From Lojkania enalia (taxonomy: Eukaryota; Ascomycota; Dothideomycetes; Pleosporales), in assembly GCA_010094045.1 (NCBI GenBank), contig ML986966.1:3391-17237 (forward strand): DNA of 13,847 nucleotides, written 5' to 3'. The notes beneath the pieces were generated by a model. That model was not told the origin of the DNA. It was given only the letters and a program-made list of their open reading frames with translations, and searched no databases. Shown here one piece after another: positions 1 through 10,947 of the stretch (positions are counted from its first letter, which is position 1; each line of letters starts with the position of its first letter). The position numbers and the translations under genes were made by a program.

Positions 1-2562
1 AAGTCTTACTTCTTTAGTATATATAATAACAGCCTATATATTATTATACTAAGTCGAATATCTTTAACTAATAGTACTCGCGCTAGAGTAGTTTTAAGGT
101 CTTTTCTTAACTAAAGTATCTGCTAGATAGTAAGTTATAGACAGTTTATAGCAGCTTAAGCTTTAGCTTATTATAGTCTAGTACTATAAGTCGATCTTAG
201 TAGTATAGTCGGTTGTTATACTTTTTACAGTTAGCTAGAGTTAGAAGCTTAAATTAATAGGCTCCTTCTCTTAGTAGCTTTAAAATATCTTAGATTAGAT
301 TATCGTTCGAGTATTCTTTATCGATAATTTCTATAATTAATCGGCCTACTTCTATCTATTAGAATAGTTTAGGACGAAGTAATATCTGTTAACAACCTCT
401 ACAGGCCTCTTCTTATATAGGCTCGTCCTATAACCTTTAAGTTAAGGTATTAGGCTTCTCTCTAAGTTTTCTAGGTTAGTATATAATACTAAAGTTAAAC
501 TTTAACAGATATTCTAACTAATAGACCTATTAGTAGCTTAGCTACTTTATTATTATAAAGTACTATAGGTTCTTATAATTGCTTAGCACTTCTATAGGGA
601 ATACTATACCTTCTAATTCGGGCCTCTATTACTTAAAATATTAGATAATCGCGAGTAGTTCCTTATTATATATTTTATAGTTACTTTTAGTAGGGTTTAT
701 ATATTTAGAGAAGTAGGTAATAGGTCTTAGTTTACTATCAGCGCCTTTCTAGAACAGTACGCTAGCTGTTATAAAGTTAGATATATTAGCTTCTACTACT
801 ATTAGTAGCTTAAGATTAAAGTATTAGAAAATTAGTATAGAGATAAAAGTATCCTTTAGGTAGTTAAAAGAATACTAATAGCTATTATTCTAGTCGAATT
901 AAGTATTCTTCTTAGTTAGAGCTATTAAAGAGAAGACTTTCTATAAGAAGTTACTAATAAATTATTAGTAGAAGTTCGCGAAGCCTATAAAAGCTTAAAT
1001 ATCTTTTATATTCTTAGAATATTCCTAGTTAATAATTATCTCTACCTTCTTTAGGTCTATATAGATCTCTTCTATAGTAATTATATACCCTAGATAGGTT
1101 ACTTCTAACTAGTAGAATTTACACTTATCTATATTAAGCTGTAGACTATTTACTCTTAAGGCTTTAAAGACTAGCTAGATATATTACTTATAATCCTTCA
1201 GATTCTTACTAAATATTAGAATATTATTAATATAGATAGTATAGAATATATTAAGATATAGTCTTAGTATATTATTTATAAAGTACTAGAATATACTTAG
1301 AATATTAGCTAGGCTAGAGAGTATTACTAGATATTTAAACAGCCCGTAGTATATATAAAAGGTAGTCTTCTATTTATCTCTTTTAGTAATCCTTAGCTTA
1401 TTAAACGCGGTAATAATATCGAGTTTTATATAGTACTTAGCCTTACTAAGTTAAGCTAACGTTTTTTAGATTAGTAGAATCGGATATTAGTTCTTAATAG
1501 TAATAGTATTTAGGGCTCTATAGTCTATATAAAATTAGAGACCACCTCTAAATTTCTTTATAAAGATTATAGGTATAGCTACTAGTAATAAGCTTACTCT
1601 AATAAATCCCTTAGATAAGTTCTTATTAAGATACTCCTTTAGTACCCTCAACTTATTCTAGGATATCCTATAGAATAGACCGAAGCTAGCTTATTTACTA
1701 TTCTCTAGTTTAATCTTATAATTATACGGTTATTATTTAGGTAGTTTATCTACATTCTTATATAAGAAGATAAATAATAGGTTATAGTATTTTTTAGACA
1801 CTTTAGTAATAGGGTTAGTATATACCTTTAGAGCTAGAGCTTTATTAATATTAGCTATTAATATAGTAAAGATTTTATAGTTAAATTACTAGAAGAATTA
1901 AACTAGTAGTATAGCACCTATATAATATATATCTAGTTATAGTATAGACTTTAGGTATTTAGGTTTAGATAGATTCTCTTAGTTATAATCTTTATCTAAG
2001 AGTAAGTCGGTTTTAGTTTTAGATTTATTTAACTAGTATAACATCTTAAGTAGCTAGTAATTATATTAGGTATAGCTTAATAGATAGAGCTTTAAATAGT
2101 ACTATTTAGGCTTTAAGCTATATAGGGGTTATAAATTAGTTACTTTAGGATCTCCTTTTATATTAGGTTTAGATAGTTTATAGTCTTTAATAACTATTTA
2201 AATAGCCTATTAATAGATAGTAGTACTAATAGATTATAAGTATTAAGTTAGGTATTAGTTAACGGTAAAGACTAGCTATTTATTCTCATAGTCTAGGTTT
2301 ATATAATACTTATATATCTATAGCTATCTTAGAATTAACTAGTATTTTTCTAGTATAATTATATAGAGATATACTGTCTCTAAATAGTTTAAGTATTAGA
2401 GAGTTAGGGTAACTAAATAGTAGATAGTCCTCCTATAGAAAACTTCTCTATTAAAGCTGGTTAGGTATAGATTATATAGGAGTTATATCTTTTAGAGTTT
2501 TAGGGTATATACGAGGTCTCTATAGATATAGCTATAACTAGTAGCCCTAGTATTAATAAGAA
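1..2562 (-). pseudogene. pol: Gypsy pol relic: protease, RT, RNase H, start of integrase
   Basis: This encoded the Gypsy polyprotein that processes, copies and integrates the element. One minus-strand frame links all landmarks in phase. The protease motif reads INTRA at about 2557-2543 where D-T-G-A is expected. The RT begins near 1740. A KLDI stretch near 1425 keeps its Asp, a YYGLFKYLV-like block lies near 1360-1330, and the RT active site Y-[IV]-D-D reads Y-I-N-N at 1234-1223. RNase H shows EANIS at 793-779 (D to N at 787) and NKELLAI from 667. The NLQYF block after RNase H follows near 580. The integrase HHCC finger starts near 200 and ends in G-C-Y-Y-I-Y-Q-R-S-K at 34-5, so its second Cys has become Tyr. 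Gln, Arg and Trp codons are widely TAA/TAG. The frame is offset from gag by -1, as a Gypsy frameshift or an indel would give. Non-functional. Confidence 0.88.
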
Positions 2563-2742
2563 TATTAATATTTTACTAGACTAGGTCTTAATGGATTAAG
2601 AAAGGAGCTAAGATCTAGTAGTCTTATAACTATTTCTATAGAGGCTGGTTCTATAAGTATATAGAGATTTAGTATAAGTATAGTCTTAAAAGGTAATTTA
2701 CTTCTAGAATAGACCTTTTAGTAATATTCTAGTTGGTGAAAC

Positions 2743-3873
2743 TAGCTGCGTTTAAGAGTAAAAGTAACAGCCTTATCTATAAGATAATAAGCGTGTCGAG
2801 AATCGGTTGGAGAATTAGTTAGAGGATTAAGAGTAGGACCTATAAAGTATAGTAGGACTTTAAGACCCTTAATAGATTAATAGTAGAGGGGTACTGTATT
2901 CTAGTAAAATATATTCCTTACTACTATACTTATAATAGCGTTCTTTACAGCGGCGCCTTTCTTATTTATTAGAGCCTATAGGTATATAGCTAGAAGTATT
3001 AAGTTCTATAGCATTTAAGTCCTTCTAGTAAGTAGTATAATACTTCGGTTATTTGCGGTAATTACTAGACAGATAATATAGATTAGTATTATATAGGGAA
3101 ATTAGGTTAGTATAGTTATTTAGGGTGCTAAGTATTATAATACTAATTATAGTACAGTAGAGCTTATTAGAGAGAGAATATTAGAGATATATAATTTGTC
3201 TAGTCTTATTTAGTTTAGTATCTACAATTAGGCGTTGGAATTTAGTAAAGTAAGTAGGGAACCTGCTTTAGCCTTATTTTAAGGTCTCTAGCTTACTCTA
3301 TACTATAGTCTCCTTATTCCGGTCGCTATAGGTAGATTTTAAGAAGGCGACCAAGCTATTTATAGAGTTAATACTCTTATCTATTAATAGATTAACTAAT
3401 ATTACTAGGTCTTATTCTAGGTAGAAATAGATATATAGAAGGCGGGTATATTCGGTTAAGTATTAGTTAGCGTTTTCTTCTAGTTTATAGTAGAGCTTTC
3501 TAATAAAGTATAAAAGCTCTAAGCGTTTACTAGAAAATATTAGAAGATTAGGTAAGCGGTCGGAACGGAAATATAGGTTATATATAGTCTTAGGCGGATT
3601 AGAGGTTAATATAGGCATCTATTTAGAAGCTAGAGTTATAGGTTAAATTAGGCTAAGGGCGGGTGATAGTTCTATTACTATTAATATACTAGTAGCTAGT
3701 AGAGGGGTAGTTATTTAGCGGCTACTAAATTCCCTTTATATTACTTTAAAGTCTAACTTATAGCAGTTCTCCTAGGTTATTAAAGCCTCTACTAGCATCT
3801 TATTCTTCTACTATAAAGAGTCTAGCTTGCTCTAGATTTCTTTAAGTATATTAATAAGTGCGTTCTCATCTAT
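2743..3873 (-). pseudogene. gag: Gypsy gag relic (capsid and zinc-knuckle nucleocapsid)
   Basis: Gag forms the particle shell and binds the element RNA. The likely start is an ATA (was ATG) at 3873-3871 followed by Asp-Glu-Asn. The next 25 or so residues are a charged helix with Lys-Glu-Ile, Leu-Asp-Ser-Leu and Lys-Asn-Lys patterns, probably a coiled coil. The capsid part (about 3600-3150) has the KLETLKQG and YFTKFQRL strings typical of fungal Gypsy Gag. At 2937-2896, in frame with the start (codons 313-326), a Y-x2-Y-x4-Y-x4-Y array matches the retroviral knuckle C-x2-C-x4-H-x4-C with all four metal ligands turned to Tyr. After the knuckle, codons free of stops continue in another frame at about 2877-2743, so an indel or frameshift lies close by. 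The gag-pol junction (about 2740-2563) is not resolved. Confidence 0.78.
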
Positions 3874-3893
3874 AATATATAATAATAGATAAC

Positions 3894-4191
3894 GTAATAT
3901 AATATTATAGATACTTATATATAGTTAGTTAATCGCATTTTAGGCAGTTAACTCTATTACTATATACTACGTATAAATATTAAAATATTATATAAAGAAT
4001 AGAGATATCTATATTATATAGGTTTTTATAGAGGCTAGGTCTATACTATTATATAGGCTAGCCGGGTCGGCGAAACCTTCCTCTATTATAGTTACAACAA
4101 GTCGGTTATATTCTAGCTAGCAGCTAATAGCTATCGCTAGCAGCTGGTTTAAGTATTATAGTAAGGGTAGTATAGGTATAGAGGTATTACA
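3894..4191 (-). repeat. Probable 5' LTR of the Gypsy relic
   Basis: Read on the minus strand, this stretch begins TGTAATACC at 4191 and ends near TATTACG at about 3893, only some 20 bases before the inferred gag start. It holds a TATA-like CTCTATAAAAACC (4033-4021) and is richer in GC than its right flank. About 298 bp is a normal size for a fungal Gypsy LTR. The partner LTR is outside the window and I could not identify a primer-binding site, so both ends are estimates. Confidence 0.4.
4021..4033 (-). promoter_or_regulatory. TATA-like box in the probable Gypsy LTR
   Basis: The minus strand reads CTCTATAAAAACC about 150 bases upstream of the inferred gag start, where the LTR promoter of an LTR retrotransposon is expected. 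In DNA this rich in TA a TATA motif is weak evidence on its own. Confidence 0.3.
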
Positions 4192-5321
4192 GTATTACTA
4201 TAACAACTAGATATATCTTTTTTAATAGCTAGTTTAGTAATATATATTCTAACTATATTTATACTAACTATACTTCTTAATATACTATTTATAATAATAA
4301 TAACTCTAAGCTAATATATAATAAATATATTAAGTATTATAGTTGTACTTATTTAATATTTCTAAAAGATAATAGTAGGAAAGATAGTAGGTTTCTTAGT
4401 AGAGTTCTTAGTAGTAGTTAATATTAGATTTAAAATTAAACTAAATATATTTCTTACAATTTAAATAAATATAATATATTATACTTAATTTTAGATACTT
4501 CTAAGTATCTTAAGAATTTTCTACTAGAATTCTACTTTAATACTAACTTTTTATATATTCTATATATTTAATACTTAATATACTAAACTATATTCTTATT
4601 ATAAATATAGAATACTAAGAAGTACTACCTCTATAGCTAAGGCTTAATCTAATATTAGCTACTAAATAGGTTAACTTAGACGAGGACTAATAAAGTAATA
4701 ATAGATAGAAGTATATTAAGAACTAGTTATTAGATAGTAAGTAGTAGGACTATAGGAACTGGGGAGATAATTAGTTAGATAATAAAATATAGTACAACCT
4801 ATATATATAATAATAGTAGAAGTATTAGGTATAGTAGGTTAGATCTAACAGACCTAATAGATCTAATAAGCTAGACTTAGCAGTCTTAGATATAACTATA
4901 TAAGACGGAGAATTTTCTTAGTAGATTAGATTCTATATAGTTATTCTCGCAGATTTATTTTATTACTCTATTAGACTTTTAAATATACTTATTACATTCG
5001 AAGAACCGGCGAACCTAATACTCTCTCTTTACTAAAGCTACTACCTCTAACTAATCTAACATAAATAAGGTCCTAGCGTATATACGACTACAGCGGCGAT
5101 TGTTATATATACTAGTAGTATATAGGTTAGTAACAATTCTCTTCTATAAGATCGTATAATAATCTTCTAAAAATACTCGTTCTAATTTATTACTTATTAC
5201 TAAAATAGATAAAATATTTACTATAAATATTAAAAGTTATAGTTAATATTTTCTTTATATACTTCTATACTACTATTATAAAAGAGATTATAATAGTATA
5301 GGTAAGATAATAGGTTTAAAT
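4192..5321. other. Unassigned AT-rich interval between the Gypsy relic and the hAT arm
   Basis: No protein family is recognisable in any frame of this 1.1 kb. Bases 4200-4620 are almost pure A/T. A less AT-rich pocket at about 4640-5110 contains direct near-repeats of AGATCTAA/AGACCTAA/AGATCTAAT (about 4841-4867) and, on the plus strand, Gln-rich runs that are mostly TAA/TAG now. A palindromic TATATACTAGTAGTATATA sits at about 5104-5122. The outer end of the hAT left arm may also lie here, since the arm match is limited only by the window's right edge. It could be an older element damaged beyond recognition. Confidence 0.5.
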
Positions 5322-5499
5322 ATAGTACGAATCTATTTAGAGGTATATAGGAGTATATAGGGGTTTAAGAACCTAGAAATTCTATTAACACCTATAAGCC
5401 TTATATAAAAGGATATAGAAGAACTATTAAACTACTTATAAAGGAGTATACAACTATATATAGAAAAGAAAAGGGGTGGAGCTAGGGGTAGAATAAGAT
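5322..5499 (+). repeat. hAT left arm, outer part
   Basis: It is the inverted match of 13670-13847. The Copia insertion at 5500 separates it from its inner part at 11157-11224. Together they make 178 + 68 = 246 bases, exactly the length of the right arm, with no gap needed. It includes a TTATATAAAAGG stretch and a purine run ending GGGGTGGAGCTAGGGG. Its outer limit is unknown because the right-hand partner runs out at the window edge. Confidence 0.85.
5495..5499. repeat. Copia target-site duplication AAGAT, left copy
   Basis: AAGAT directly precedes the left LTR and recurs at 11152-11156 directly after the right LTR. Five bases is the usual Copia duplication. The uninterrupted right arm has a single AAGAT at the equivalent place (13671-13675 region, reverse complement), showing the pre-insertion state. 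Confidence 0.93.
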
Positions 5500-5703
5500 T
5501 GTAGTAAGAGGCGAATCTTGTCTTAGGGAGGGAGATAAGGAGCTGAACTAGTTGATTAAAGATAGCCAGCGGGCCATATTTATATATATAAAAAAGGGGT
5601 ATATTAGCTAATATCTAGTATAATATCCGGCGTAATATCGACCGTAATATTATACGTCGATATCTGATACAGCTCGGCAGACTAGCTAAAAATCCCTATA
5701 ATA
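5500..5703 (-). repeat. Copia 3' LTR (left copy)
   Basis: The plus strand runs from TGTAGTAAGAGGCG to CCCTATAATA. Against the right LTR I count 16 differences in 204 positions, 15 of them transitions and no indel. The plus-strand ends TG and TA fit TG...CA after one C-to-T change. It contains the inverted repeat ATATCGAC (5635-5642) / GTCGATAT (5656-5663) around a 13-base loop. A minus-strand TATA motif lies at 5577-5586. Confidence 0.94.
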
Positions 5704-5718
5704 TACCCCCCCAGCTTT
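5704..5718 (-). promoter_or_regulatory. Copia polypurine tract
   Basis: The minus strand reads AAAGCTGGGGGGGTA directly before the left LTR. A G-rich purine run at the inner edge of the 3' LTR is where plus-strand DNA synthesis is primed in LTR retrotransposons. Its place fixes the left LTR as the 3' LTR and agrees with the minus-strand coding direction. Confidence 0.8.
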
Positions 5719-5888
5719 AACTGCGAAGGAGAAGCTGCGTTAAAAAAAAATAAAGGTAGATACTATACTAAAAGAAGTAAATTGTATAGAGTAACTAGTA
5801 GTAGAGCTAAGTATACTTGCAGAAATATTAATTTAATATAATATAGGGTGAGTTATAATCAATTTTTAATTACCCCCTAAGATTCTTA
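5719..5888 (-). other. Copia 3' untranslated region
   Basis: This stretch of 170 bases lies between the inferred end of the polyprotein and the polypurine tract. It includes a second, shorter G run on the minus strand (CTTAGGGGGTAATT around 5866-5879). No coding signal is visible. Confidence 0.55.
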
Positions 5889-8800
5889 TTAGTAATCGAT
5901 TTATTTAGCTGATAGAAATTCCTGAGATTCGATTCTAGCTGAAATATCTTCTATTTTCAGTTGCTTAATAAACCTTTAGTATTATTACAGCTGTAGAACT
6001 TTTATAAGACCGTCAGCTGGTATTAGATTCGTCGGTTACTAACTGATTATAAGTCTCTGCTCTACTACTTCTTAACGTAGCCAGTACTAGTATATATTTA
6101 TATAGCGAAGTTTGGTATTAAAATACTTAGATAGCTTATTTACGATATCTACTATTTGTTAATTATTACAAAGTAGTACTGGTTACATATTAATATAGAA
6201 GCGTAGTAAGGCGAAGACCTTCTACTATTACTCTATTTCTAATCCGGCGACTAATAGTACTAATAATTCTGCCTTAATAGTCGATTTTATAACCGTACGC
6301 TAAATTGAGGCTTTCTAATTAATTAGCATCCTAAAAAGTTGAAATATATAGTTATAGGAACTTCGACAAGTATTAGAATTATCGCCGAAGACTGTATTAG
6401 ATATACTATAGAATAGTAATTACTCTACGGGGTTAATATAATTAGTATTATTATTCTAGCTAATAGTAGAAGTATTTTATATATTATTAACTATTACTAT
6501 AATTGCTAAGTACTTCGTACTAATTAGATATTATTATACCCTTAAGGTAGTATTAATATAATAATTACTAGGGTTCTAGAAGTATTATAATAATATCGAG
6601 TACGCTCGCGCGATATTAAAGCGTATAAAAACTATAATCTAGACTAGACAACTAATTAGTTATTAGTAGTAAGATATCCTATTAGAGGATTCCTTAGTAG
6701 CAGCTAATAGTATATTCTCGTATAGAGGCGTACTCGACGCCTTCTTATTAACCGTAATATTAAATCGCGCTGCCACCTTATTAATAAATAAGTTCTATAG
6801 CAGCTAGGTTTTACGCTATTATATATTACGTACGATTTAAACTTCTAAAAACTAATTTAGATTTTTAAGGGATCGAAGTTTATATTTATTACTTAATTAC
6901 GATTTAAATTTCTACTTAGTAGAGATATTTAATAGGTAAACTAGAATTATAATATTATTAATATAAAAAAAGATAATTAGCTTATCGTTTATATATAAGT
7001 AAGATATTTCTAGTACTATTTTAAAGCCTAATTACCTTAGAGTTCTATTTAGCTTATAATACTAAAGTTTCGGAGCATCCTTAAAACTATATATAGCTTT
7101 CTATAGTTGTAAATATTTCTTATACTTATATATAAAACCTTCTAGTATATAAATATATATTAACCTATCTAATCGGCAGTTAAGAAACGTATTAATAATA
7201 TTAAACTGGTATATATCAAGTTTAAAATAAGTTGTAATTAATATTAGAAAGCGAAAGGTTTATACAGCTAGTATAGTAGTATAGGTATCTCTCTATTAAG
7301 ATTGTAGATTACCGCGTACGACTAATCTAGCCTTAAATTTATATAGAAAACCGTCCTTATTAAATTTATATATAAATACCTATATTACTAGAAGAATTTT
7401 AGTAGAGTTTTAGAGGATTGTTACCTTTTACTAGGTATCTATATCCTCTTACTCCTATAACCCAGCGCGATAGGTCTTATAGAAGCTAGTACTAAAAGGG
7501 TAATTCTTTAGATCCTTATAGTACTTTAGTTCTAGTAGAAGCTAATTGCGATAATATTTTCTAATAGTATAAGTTTCCTTTATATAATTTACTAGTATTA
7601 GCTTACTATTAGATAGTACTATAAAGGTTATAAAGTATAACTAAAGCAGCCTACGGTTATATAAAAACCTACCTCCCTAGAATATATTATCTCTTAATAT
7701 TTAGCTACTAATTTCTTCCCTCCGCGGGGTATTATTTATTCTTCTTAAGGGTATAGAAGTATAAGGAGGCGATAGTTACTATCCTTATAGCAAATTATCG
7801 CTAAACGTAATATCCTTACTATCTACTAGTAATACTGTAGAGGTATCCTAATTCTTTAGTACTAGCGCTAGTATTAATTCTAGTATTAGAAGTTCTTAAT
7901 TACTAGTAATATCGTCGATTTGTTCTTTAAAAATAGTATTCTTCTACTAATAAGCCTTCTTACTAATCAAATTACCTATTAACTTAGTAGAGATATCTTA
8001 ATTAGGCAGCCGATTCTTATAGATTACTTCTACAACTTTAATCGTTTTATTGTTACTACTATTAATAGAGCTCTTAATATTATTAATTTAAAAAAGAATC
8101 TTCTCTAGAGATTCTTTTAGTAGATATTCCTCCTCCTTACTAGATATAATATCGCTAAATATAATATCTCTAGTATTAAATACCCGTTTTAGTTTCGGAA
8201 TCAGTACTTAGTATATATTTATACTCCTATATTATAAGAGTTTCCCGATTAGTACCTATAATACTAGTTTATTACCTCTCGATAGAGTTTTATCTAAAAT
8301 ATATACTCGCGATCCTATAATCTAAAGATAAATAAGAGATAGTTTATAGCTAAAAACAGCCTTATATAGGGTTTTAAATTAAAGGCTTGTAATTAGCGTT
8401 CTATTAAGTAGGTATATTACTGTATAAGCTAATTTGTTAGTATATTTATTAGAAATATCGCTTTTTATCGCAAGAGCGCGCGCGCGGGTTATAATTTAGT
8501 ATTCTACTTACTCTACTAAGCTATTCTACTTAGGCGTACGAGGCGCGCAAGCTTTAATCGCAATTCTTTAATTAAGTAATACTTCTATAAGTTCTAAAAA
8601 GTTTAAGTTATTATCTATATAGATATATATAATCTTTCTTTTATACTATTATTTAATTTTTGCTAATAGTATTTTAAAGGCTTTTATAAGGGTAGATTTT
8701 AACTAATTATATATTATAAATCCCTTATACTACTAGGACACCTAATTAACTATATAAAATAGGTATCTCTTACTATTATAGCACCTCTTACAGTTCTTCT

Positions 8801-10670
8801 AAAGTTATATAATATTAATCGCGATTCTCTCGAATAGTTTAGTAGCTAGGTAAAGCTAACTACGCTAGCTAATCTACTATAATAACTTCGCTTGTATATA
8901 TATCTAGTAATCTTACTATACTAGTACTTTCTAATTGCTTAACTAGATACCCTTAGCTGCTTAAAGTAGGGTTAATACTAAATCTCTGCCTAGGTAGCCT
9001 AATAATTAGTACATTTCAGCTAAAGAAACAATTTATATTAGTTACTAGTAATAGGAAAGCTTTTCCTTAATTACTACAACTATCTTATATCTAGAAAGTA
9101 AATCGAGTAGAGGCCTTTTTACTAGGTCCGCGTCTAGTAGCTAGTAGCTGTTAAACAACTCTAAATAACAAACGATATTATAGTAATTATATTAGTAAAG
9201 GTAATCTCTACCTAAGTTAAACTAGATACTCTATTTTCTATTTCTAATTAGGGCTATTATATTAGTTAGCAACTAAGAAACGTAAGCGACTTCTATTAGC
9301 TTAATATCCCTTAGGCCCGTAGGAGAATTAATTGTAATTATAATAGTACCCTATTCTAATATAGAGTATATACTACCTCCCGCAGCGATTTTATCTTTAG
9401 AATTTACTATCTAAGTAGTCTATTAACTAAAAGTCTTAGAGTTGTATATATATATATTAGAACCTAGATTAAGTATCTACTAATTTAGGATACTAGTCTC
9501 TTCTTTCTTAGGGGTAGTACTTGCTAAAAAATTGCTCCTTTAAATTACCTAGGTATTTCCCTAGAGGCTAGCAGCCTTTATAGAGGTTTTACTATTAAAC
9601 GAGGATTTCGACTTCTTATATTTTTCTATATTTACTTTTAGAGCATTCTTTTTCCCCTAGTTATTTCTATTTAAGATATTATCTTAGGCTTTTAGTATTT
9701 CCTAATCTAGTACCTAGTTTAATAGCTTAATCGATTTATTTACATATTCGCAATTACTCTAGAAGTACCGCTTCTTATAGAAGTAGGGTAGTAGAGTATA
9801 TAATCGCGAACTAGATTTTTCTTAAAGCTGCTATATAGTACTATTAGAATTTGCTTAAAGAATTAATAGACGTTATAAAGCTGTAAACGAGCCGAGTACC
9901 TTCTATAGATTAAAACATCTATAGTAATTAGCATATTAGTATACTAATTGTTTAATCGTAGAAATTGGTTGATTAATCCTACTTAGCTTATTTTTAGCGT
10001 TAATTAGTACTATATAGATTAGCGCCTACACCTTATCTTTCTTAGCAACTATTAGAAGAAAATCCTTTTCTACTCTAAGGCCCTAAACTTCTACTAAGCT
10101 AGCAGCCTTAGTATAATAGATTACCTAATTCTACTAATTTAGCTACTTCTCTACCTCTCTATCAGTTAAGTACTTGAGGAGAGCTTAATATTCCTTCTAG
10201 ATTAGTTACTCCCTCAACTCGATAGTAGGCGCTAACTTTTCCTATAAGATTCTAAGAATCTCGTAGCTAGTTATATTATTACTAAGTATTACTTTATATT
10301 AAGGTAATATTATCGTTAAAATATTGCTATATATAATATAGAGAGTATTATTAATCTTAATCTAATCTTTTCTCTATCGGTTATACTAGTCTCTTACCCA
10401 GTTCCAATCTGTTATTTATATTAAGGTTATCTCCTTATATATAACTCTACTAGAGGGGTATCTTTCTATTTCCCCTTCTAGATTTATCTTCGGGGTCCGG
10501 AACTTACCTATATTAGAGAGGGGAGGTTCTAGCCTATAGATTTTAACTTTTTTAGGAGGTACGCTTAGATCTAAATATTCCTATACCTTTAGCCTACTAG
10601 CTATTAGTTTATACTACTTAAGCTAATCCTCCTAATCGCTAGAAGTACTAAGTATTTTCTTCTTAGATAT
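5889..10670 (-). pseudogene. gag-pol: Copia gag-pol polyprotein relic
   Basis: A single frame of 1,594 codons runs from ATA (was ATG, then Ser-Lys-Lys) at 10670 to TAA-TAA at 5891-5886. Every domain marker I checked is in phase, so there is no net frameshift. A Gag knuckle of the C-x-C-x3-H-x4-C type is at codons 296-307 (9785-9750), now Y-x-Y-x3-Y-x4-C. The protease D-S-G-S-N reads N-L-G-S-N at codon 401 (9470). A pre-integrase zinc region falls near codons 555-605. Integrase follows at about 617-760; its second Asp survives at codon 686 (8615) in I-D-N-N, then A-P-R-T-P, and the Glu is probably kept in S-L-V-E. RT is at about 1010-1275 with Y-I-N-N for Y-V-D-D at codons 1236-1239 (6965-6954). 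RNase H is at about 1415-1525 with C-N-N for C-D-N at 1501-1503. The C-terminal P-A-D-G-L block (near 6020) is nearly unharmed. Gln, Trp and Arg codons are widely stops. Non-functional. Confidence 0.93.
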
Positions 10671-10929
10671 AGCTATAGAGGAGTATACAACCGTTGCAAC
10701 ACTAGAAATATACTAGAATATATCGATACTAGAGAATAAAATAGCCTTAAACGCGATACAGTATATTAATAGGCTTATAAAGTGCAGAATTTGCACGTAA
10801 TTCTAATAGCTAAGTGCCTAAAGATCGTTAGTAAACGATAAAGATAATAATATCGCGATATTACAATACTAAATAAAAAGGAGTAATATCGATCACAATA
10901 TATAAATTAAGTTACAGCTATTTTAGTAC
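10671..10929 (-). other. Copia 5' leader between primer site and gag
   Basis: This leader of about 260 bases is untranslated in the minus direction. It contains the 14-base palindrome AATATCGCGATATT (about 10848-10862) and a nearby GTAATATCGATC, variants of the GTAATATCGAC motif also present in the LTRs. These may be packaging or dimerisation stems, but that is a guess from position. Confidence 0.5.
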
Positions 10930-10947
10930 GGTAACCGGGCTTATAAC
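10930..10947 (-). promoter_or_regulatory. Copia primer-binding site: half-tRNA(iMet) type
   Basis: The minus strand reads GTTATAAGCCCGGTTACC directly after the 5' LTR. The first 11 bases match the complement of the eukaryotic initiator Met-tRNA anticodon arm (GTTATGAGCCC) except for one G-to-A in a TG context, as RIP would make. Drosophila copia and yeast Ty5 are known to prime with the 5' half of initiator tRNA cut in the anticodon loop. The exact tRNA of this species is not in the window. Confidence 0.75.

Larger units (their letters stand above)
1..4191 (-). mobile_element. Ty3/Gypsy LTR retrotransposon relic, cut by the window's left edge
   Basis: On the minus strand the order is probable 5' LTR, gag, protease, reverse transcriptase, RNase H, then the start of integrase. 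This protease-RT-RNase H-integrase order is that of Ty3/Gypsy elements. The integrase core, any chromodomain and the 3' LTR would lie to the left of base 1, so the element boundary and target duplication cannot be checked. The copy is inactive, with in-frame TAA/TAG throughout and catalytic residues lost. Family and orientation are secure; the right boundary at 4191 is tentative. Confidence 0.88.

Noticed and set aside
2743..2877. A stop-free stretch in a third frame after the Gypsy knuckle as a separate accessory gene.
   Set aside because: It is short, lies between gag and protease, and is more simply the continuation of gag after an indel or frameshift.
4310..4340. Dense A/T tracts as replication origin or centromere-like sequence.
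   Set aside because: Such tracts are everywhere in RIPped DNA, and nothing here sets this stretch apart.
5322..5499. The repeat at 5322-5499 and 13670-13847 as the LTR pair of a retrotransposon.
   Set aside because: The two copies are inverted, not direct, and they extend without gaps through the Copia insertion point to enclose a transposase gene.
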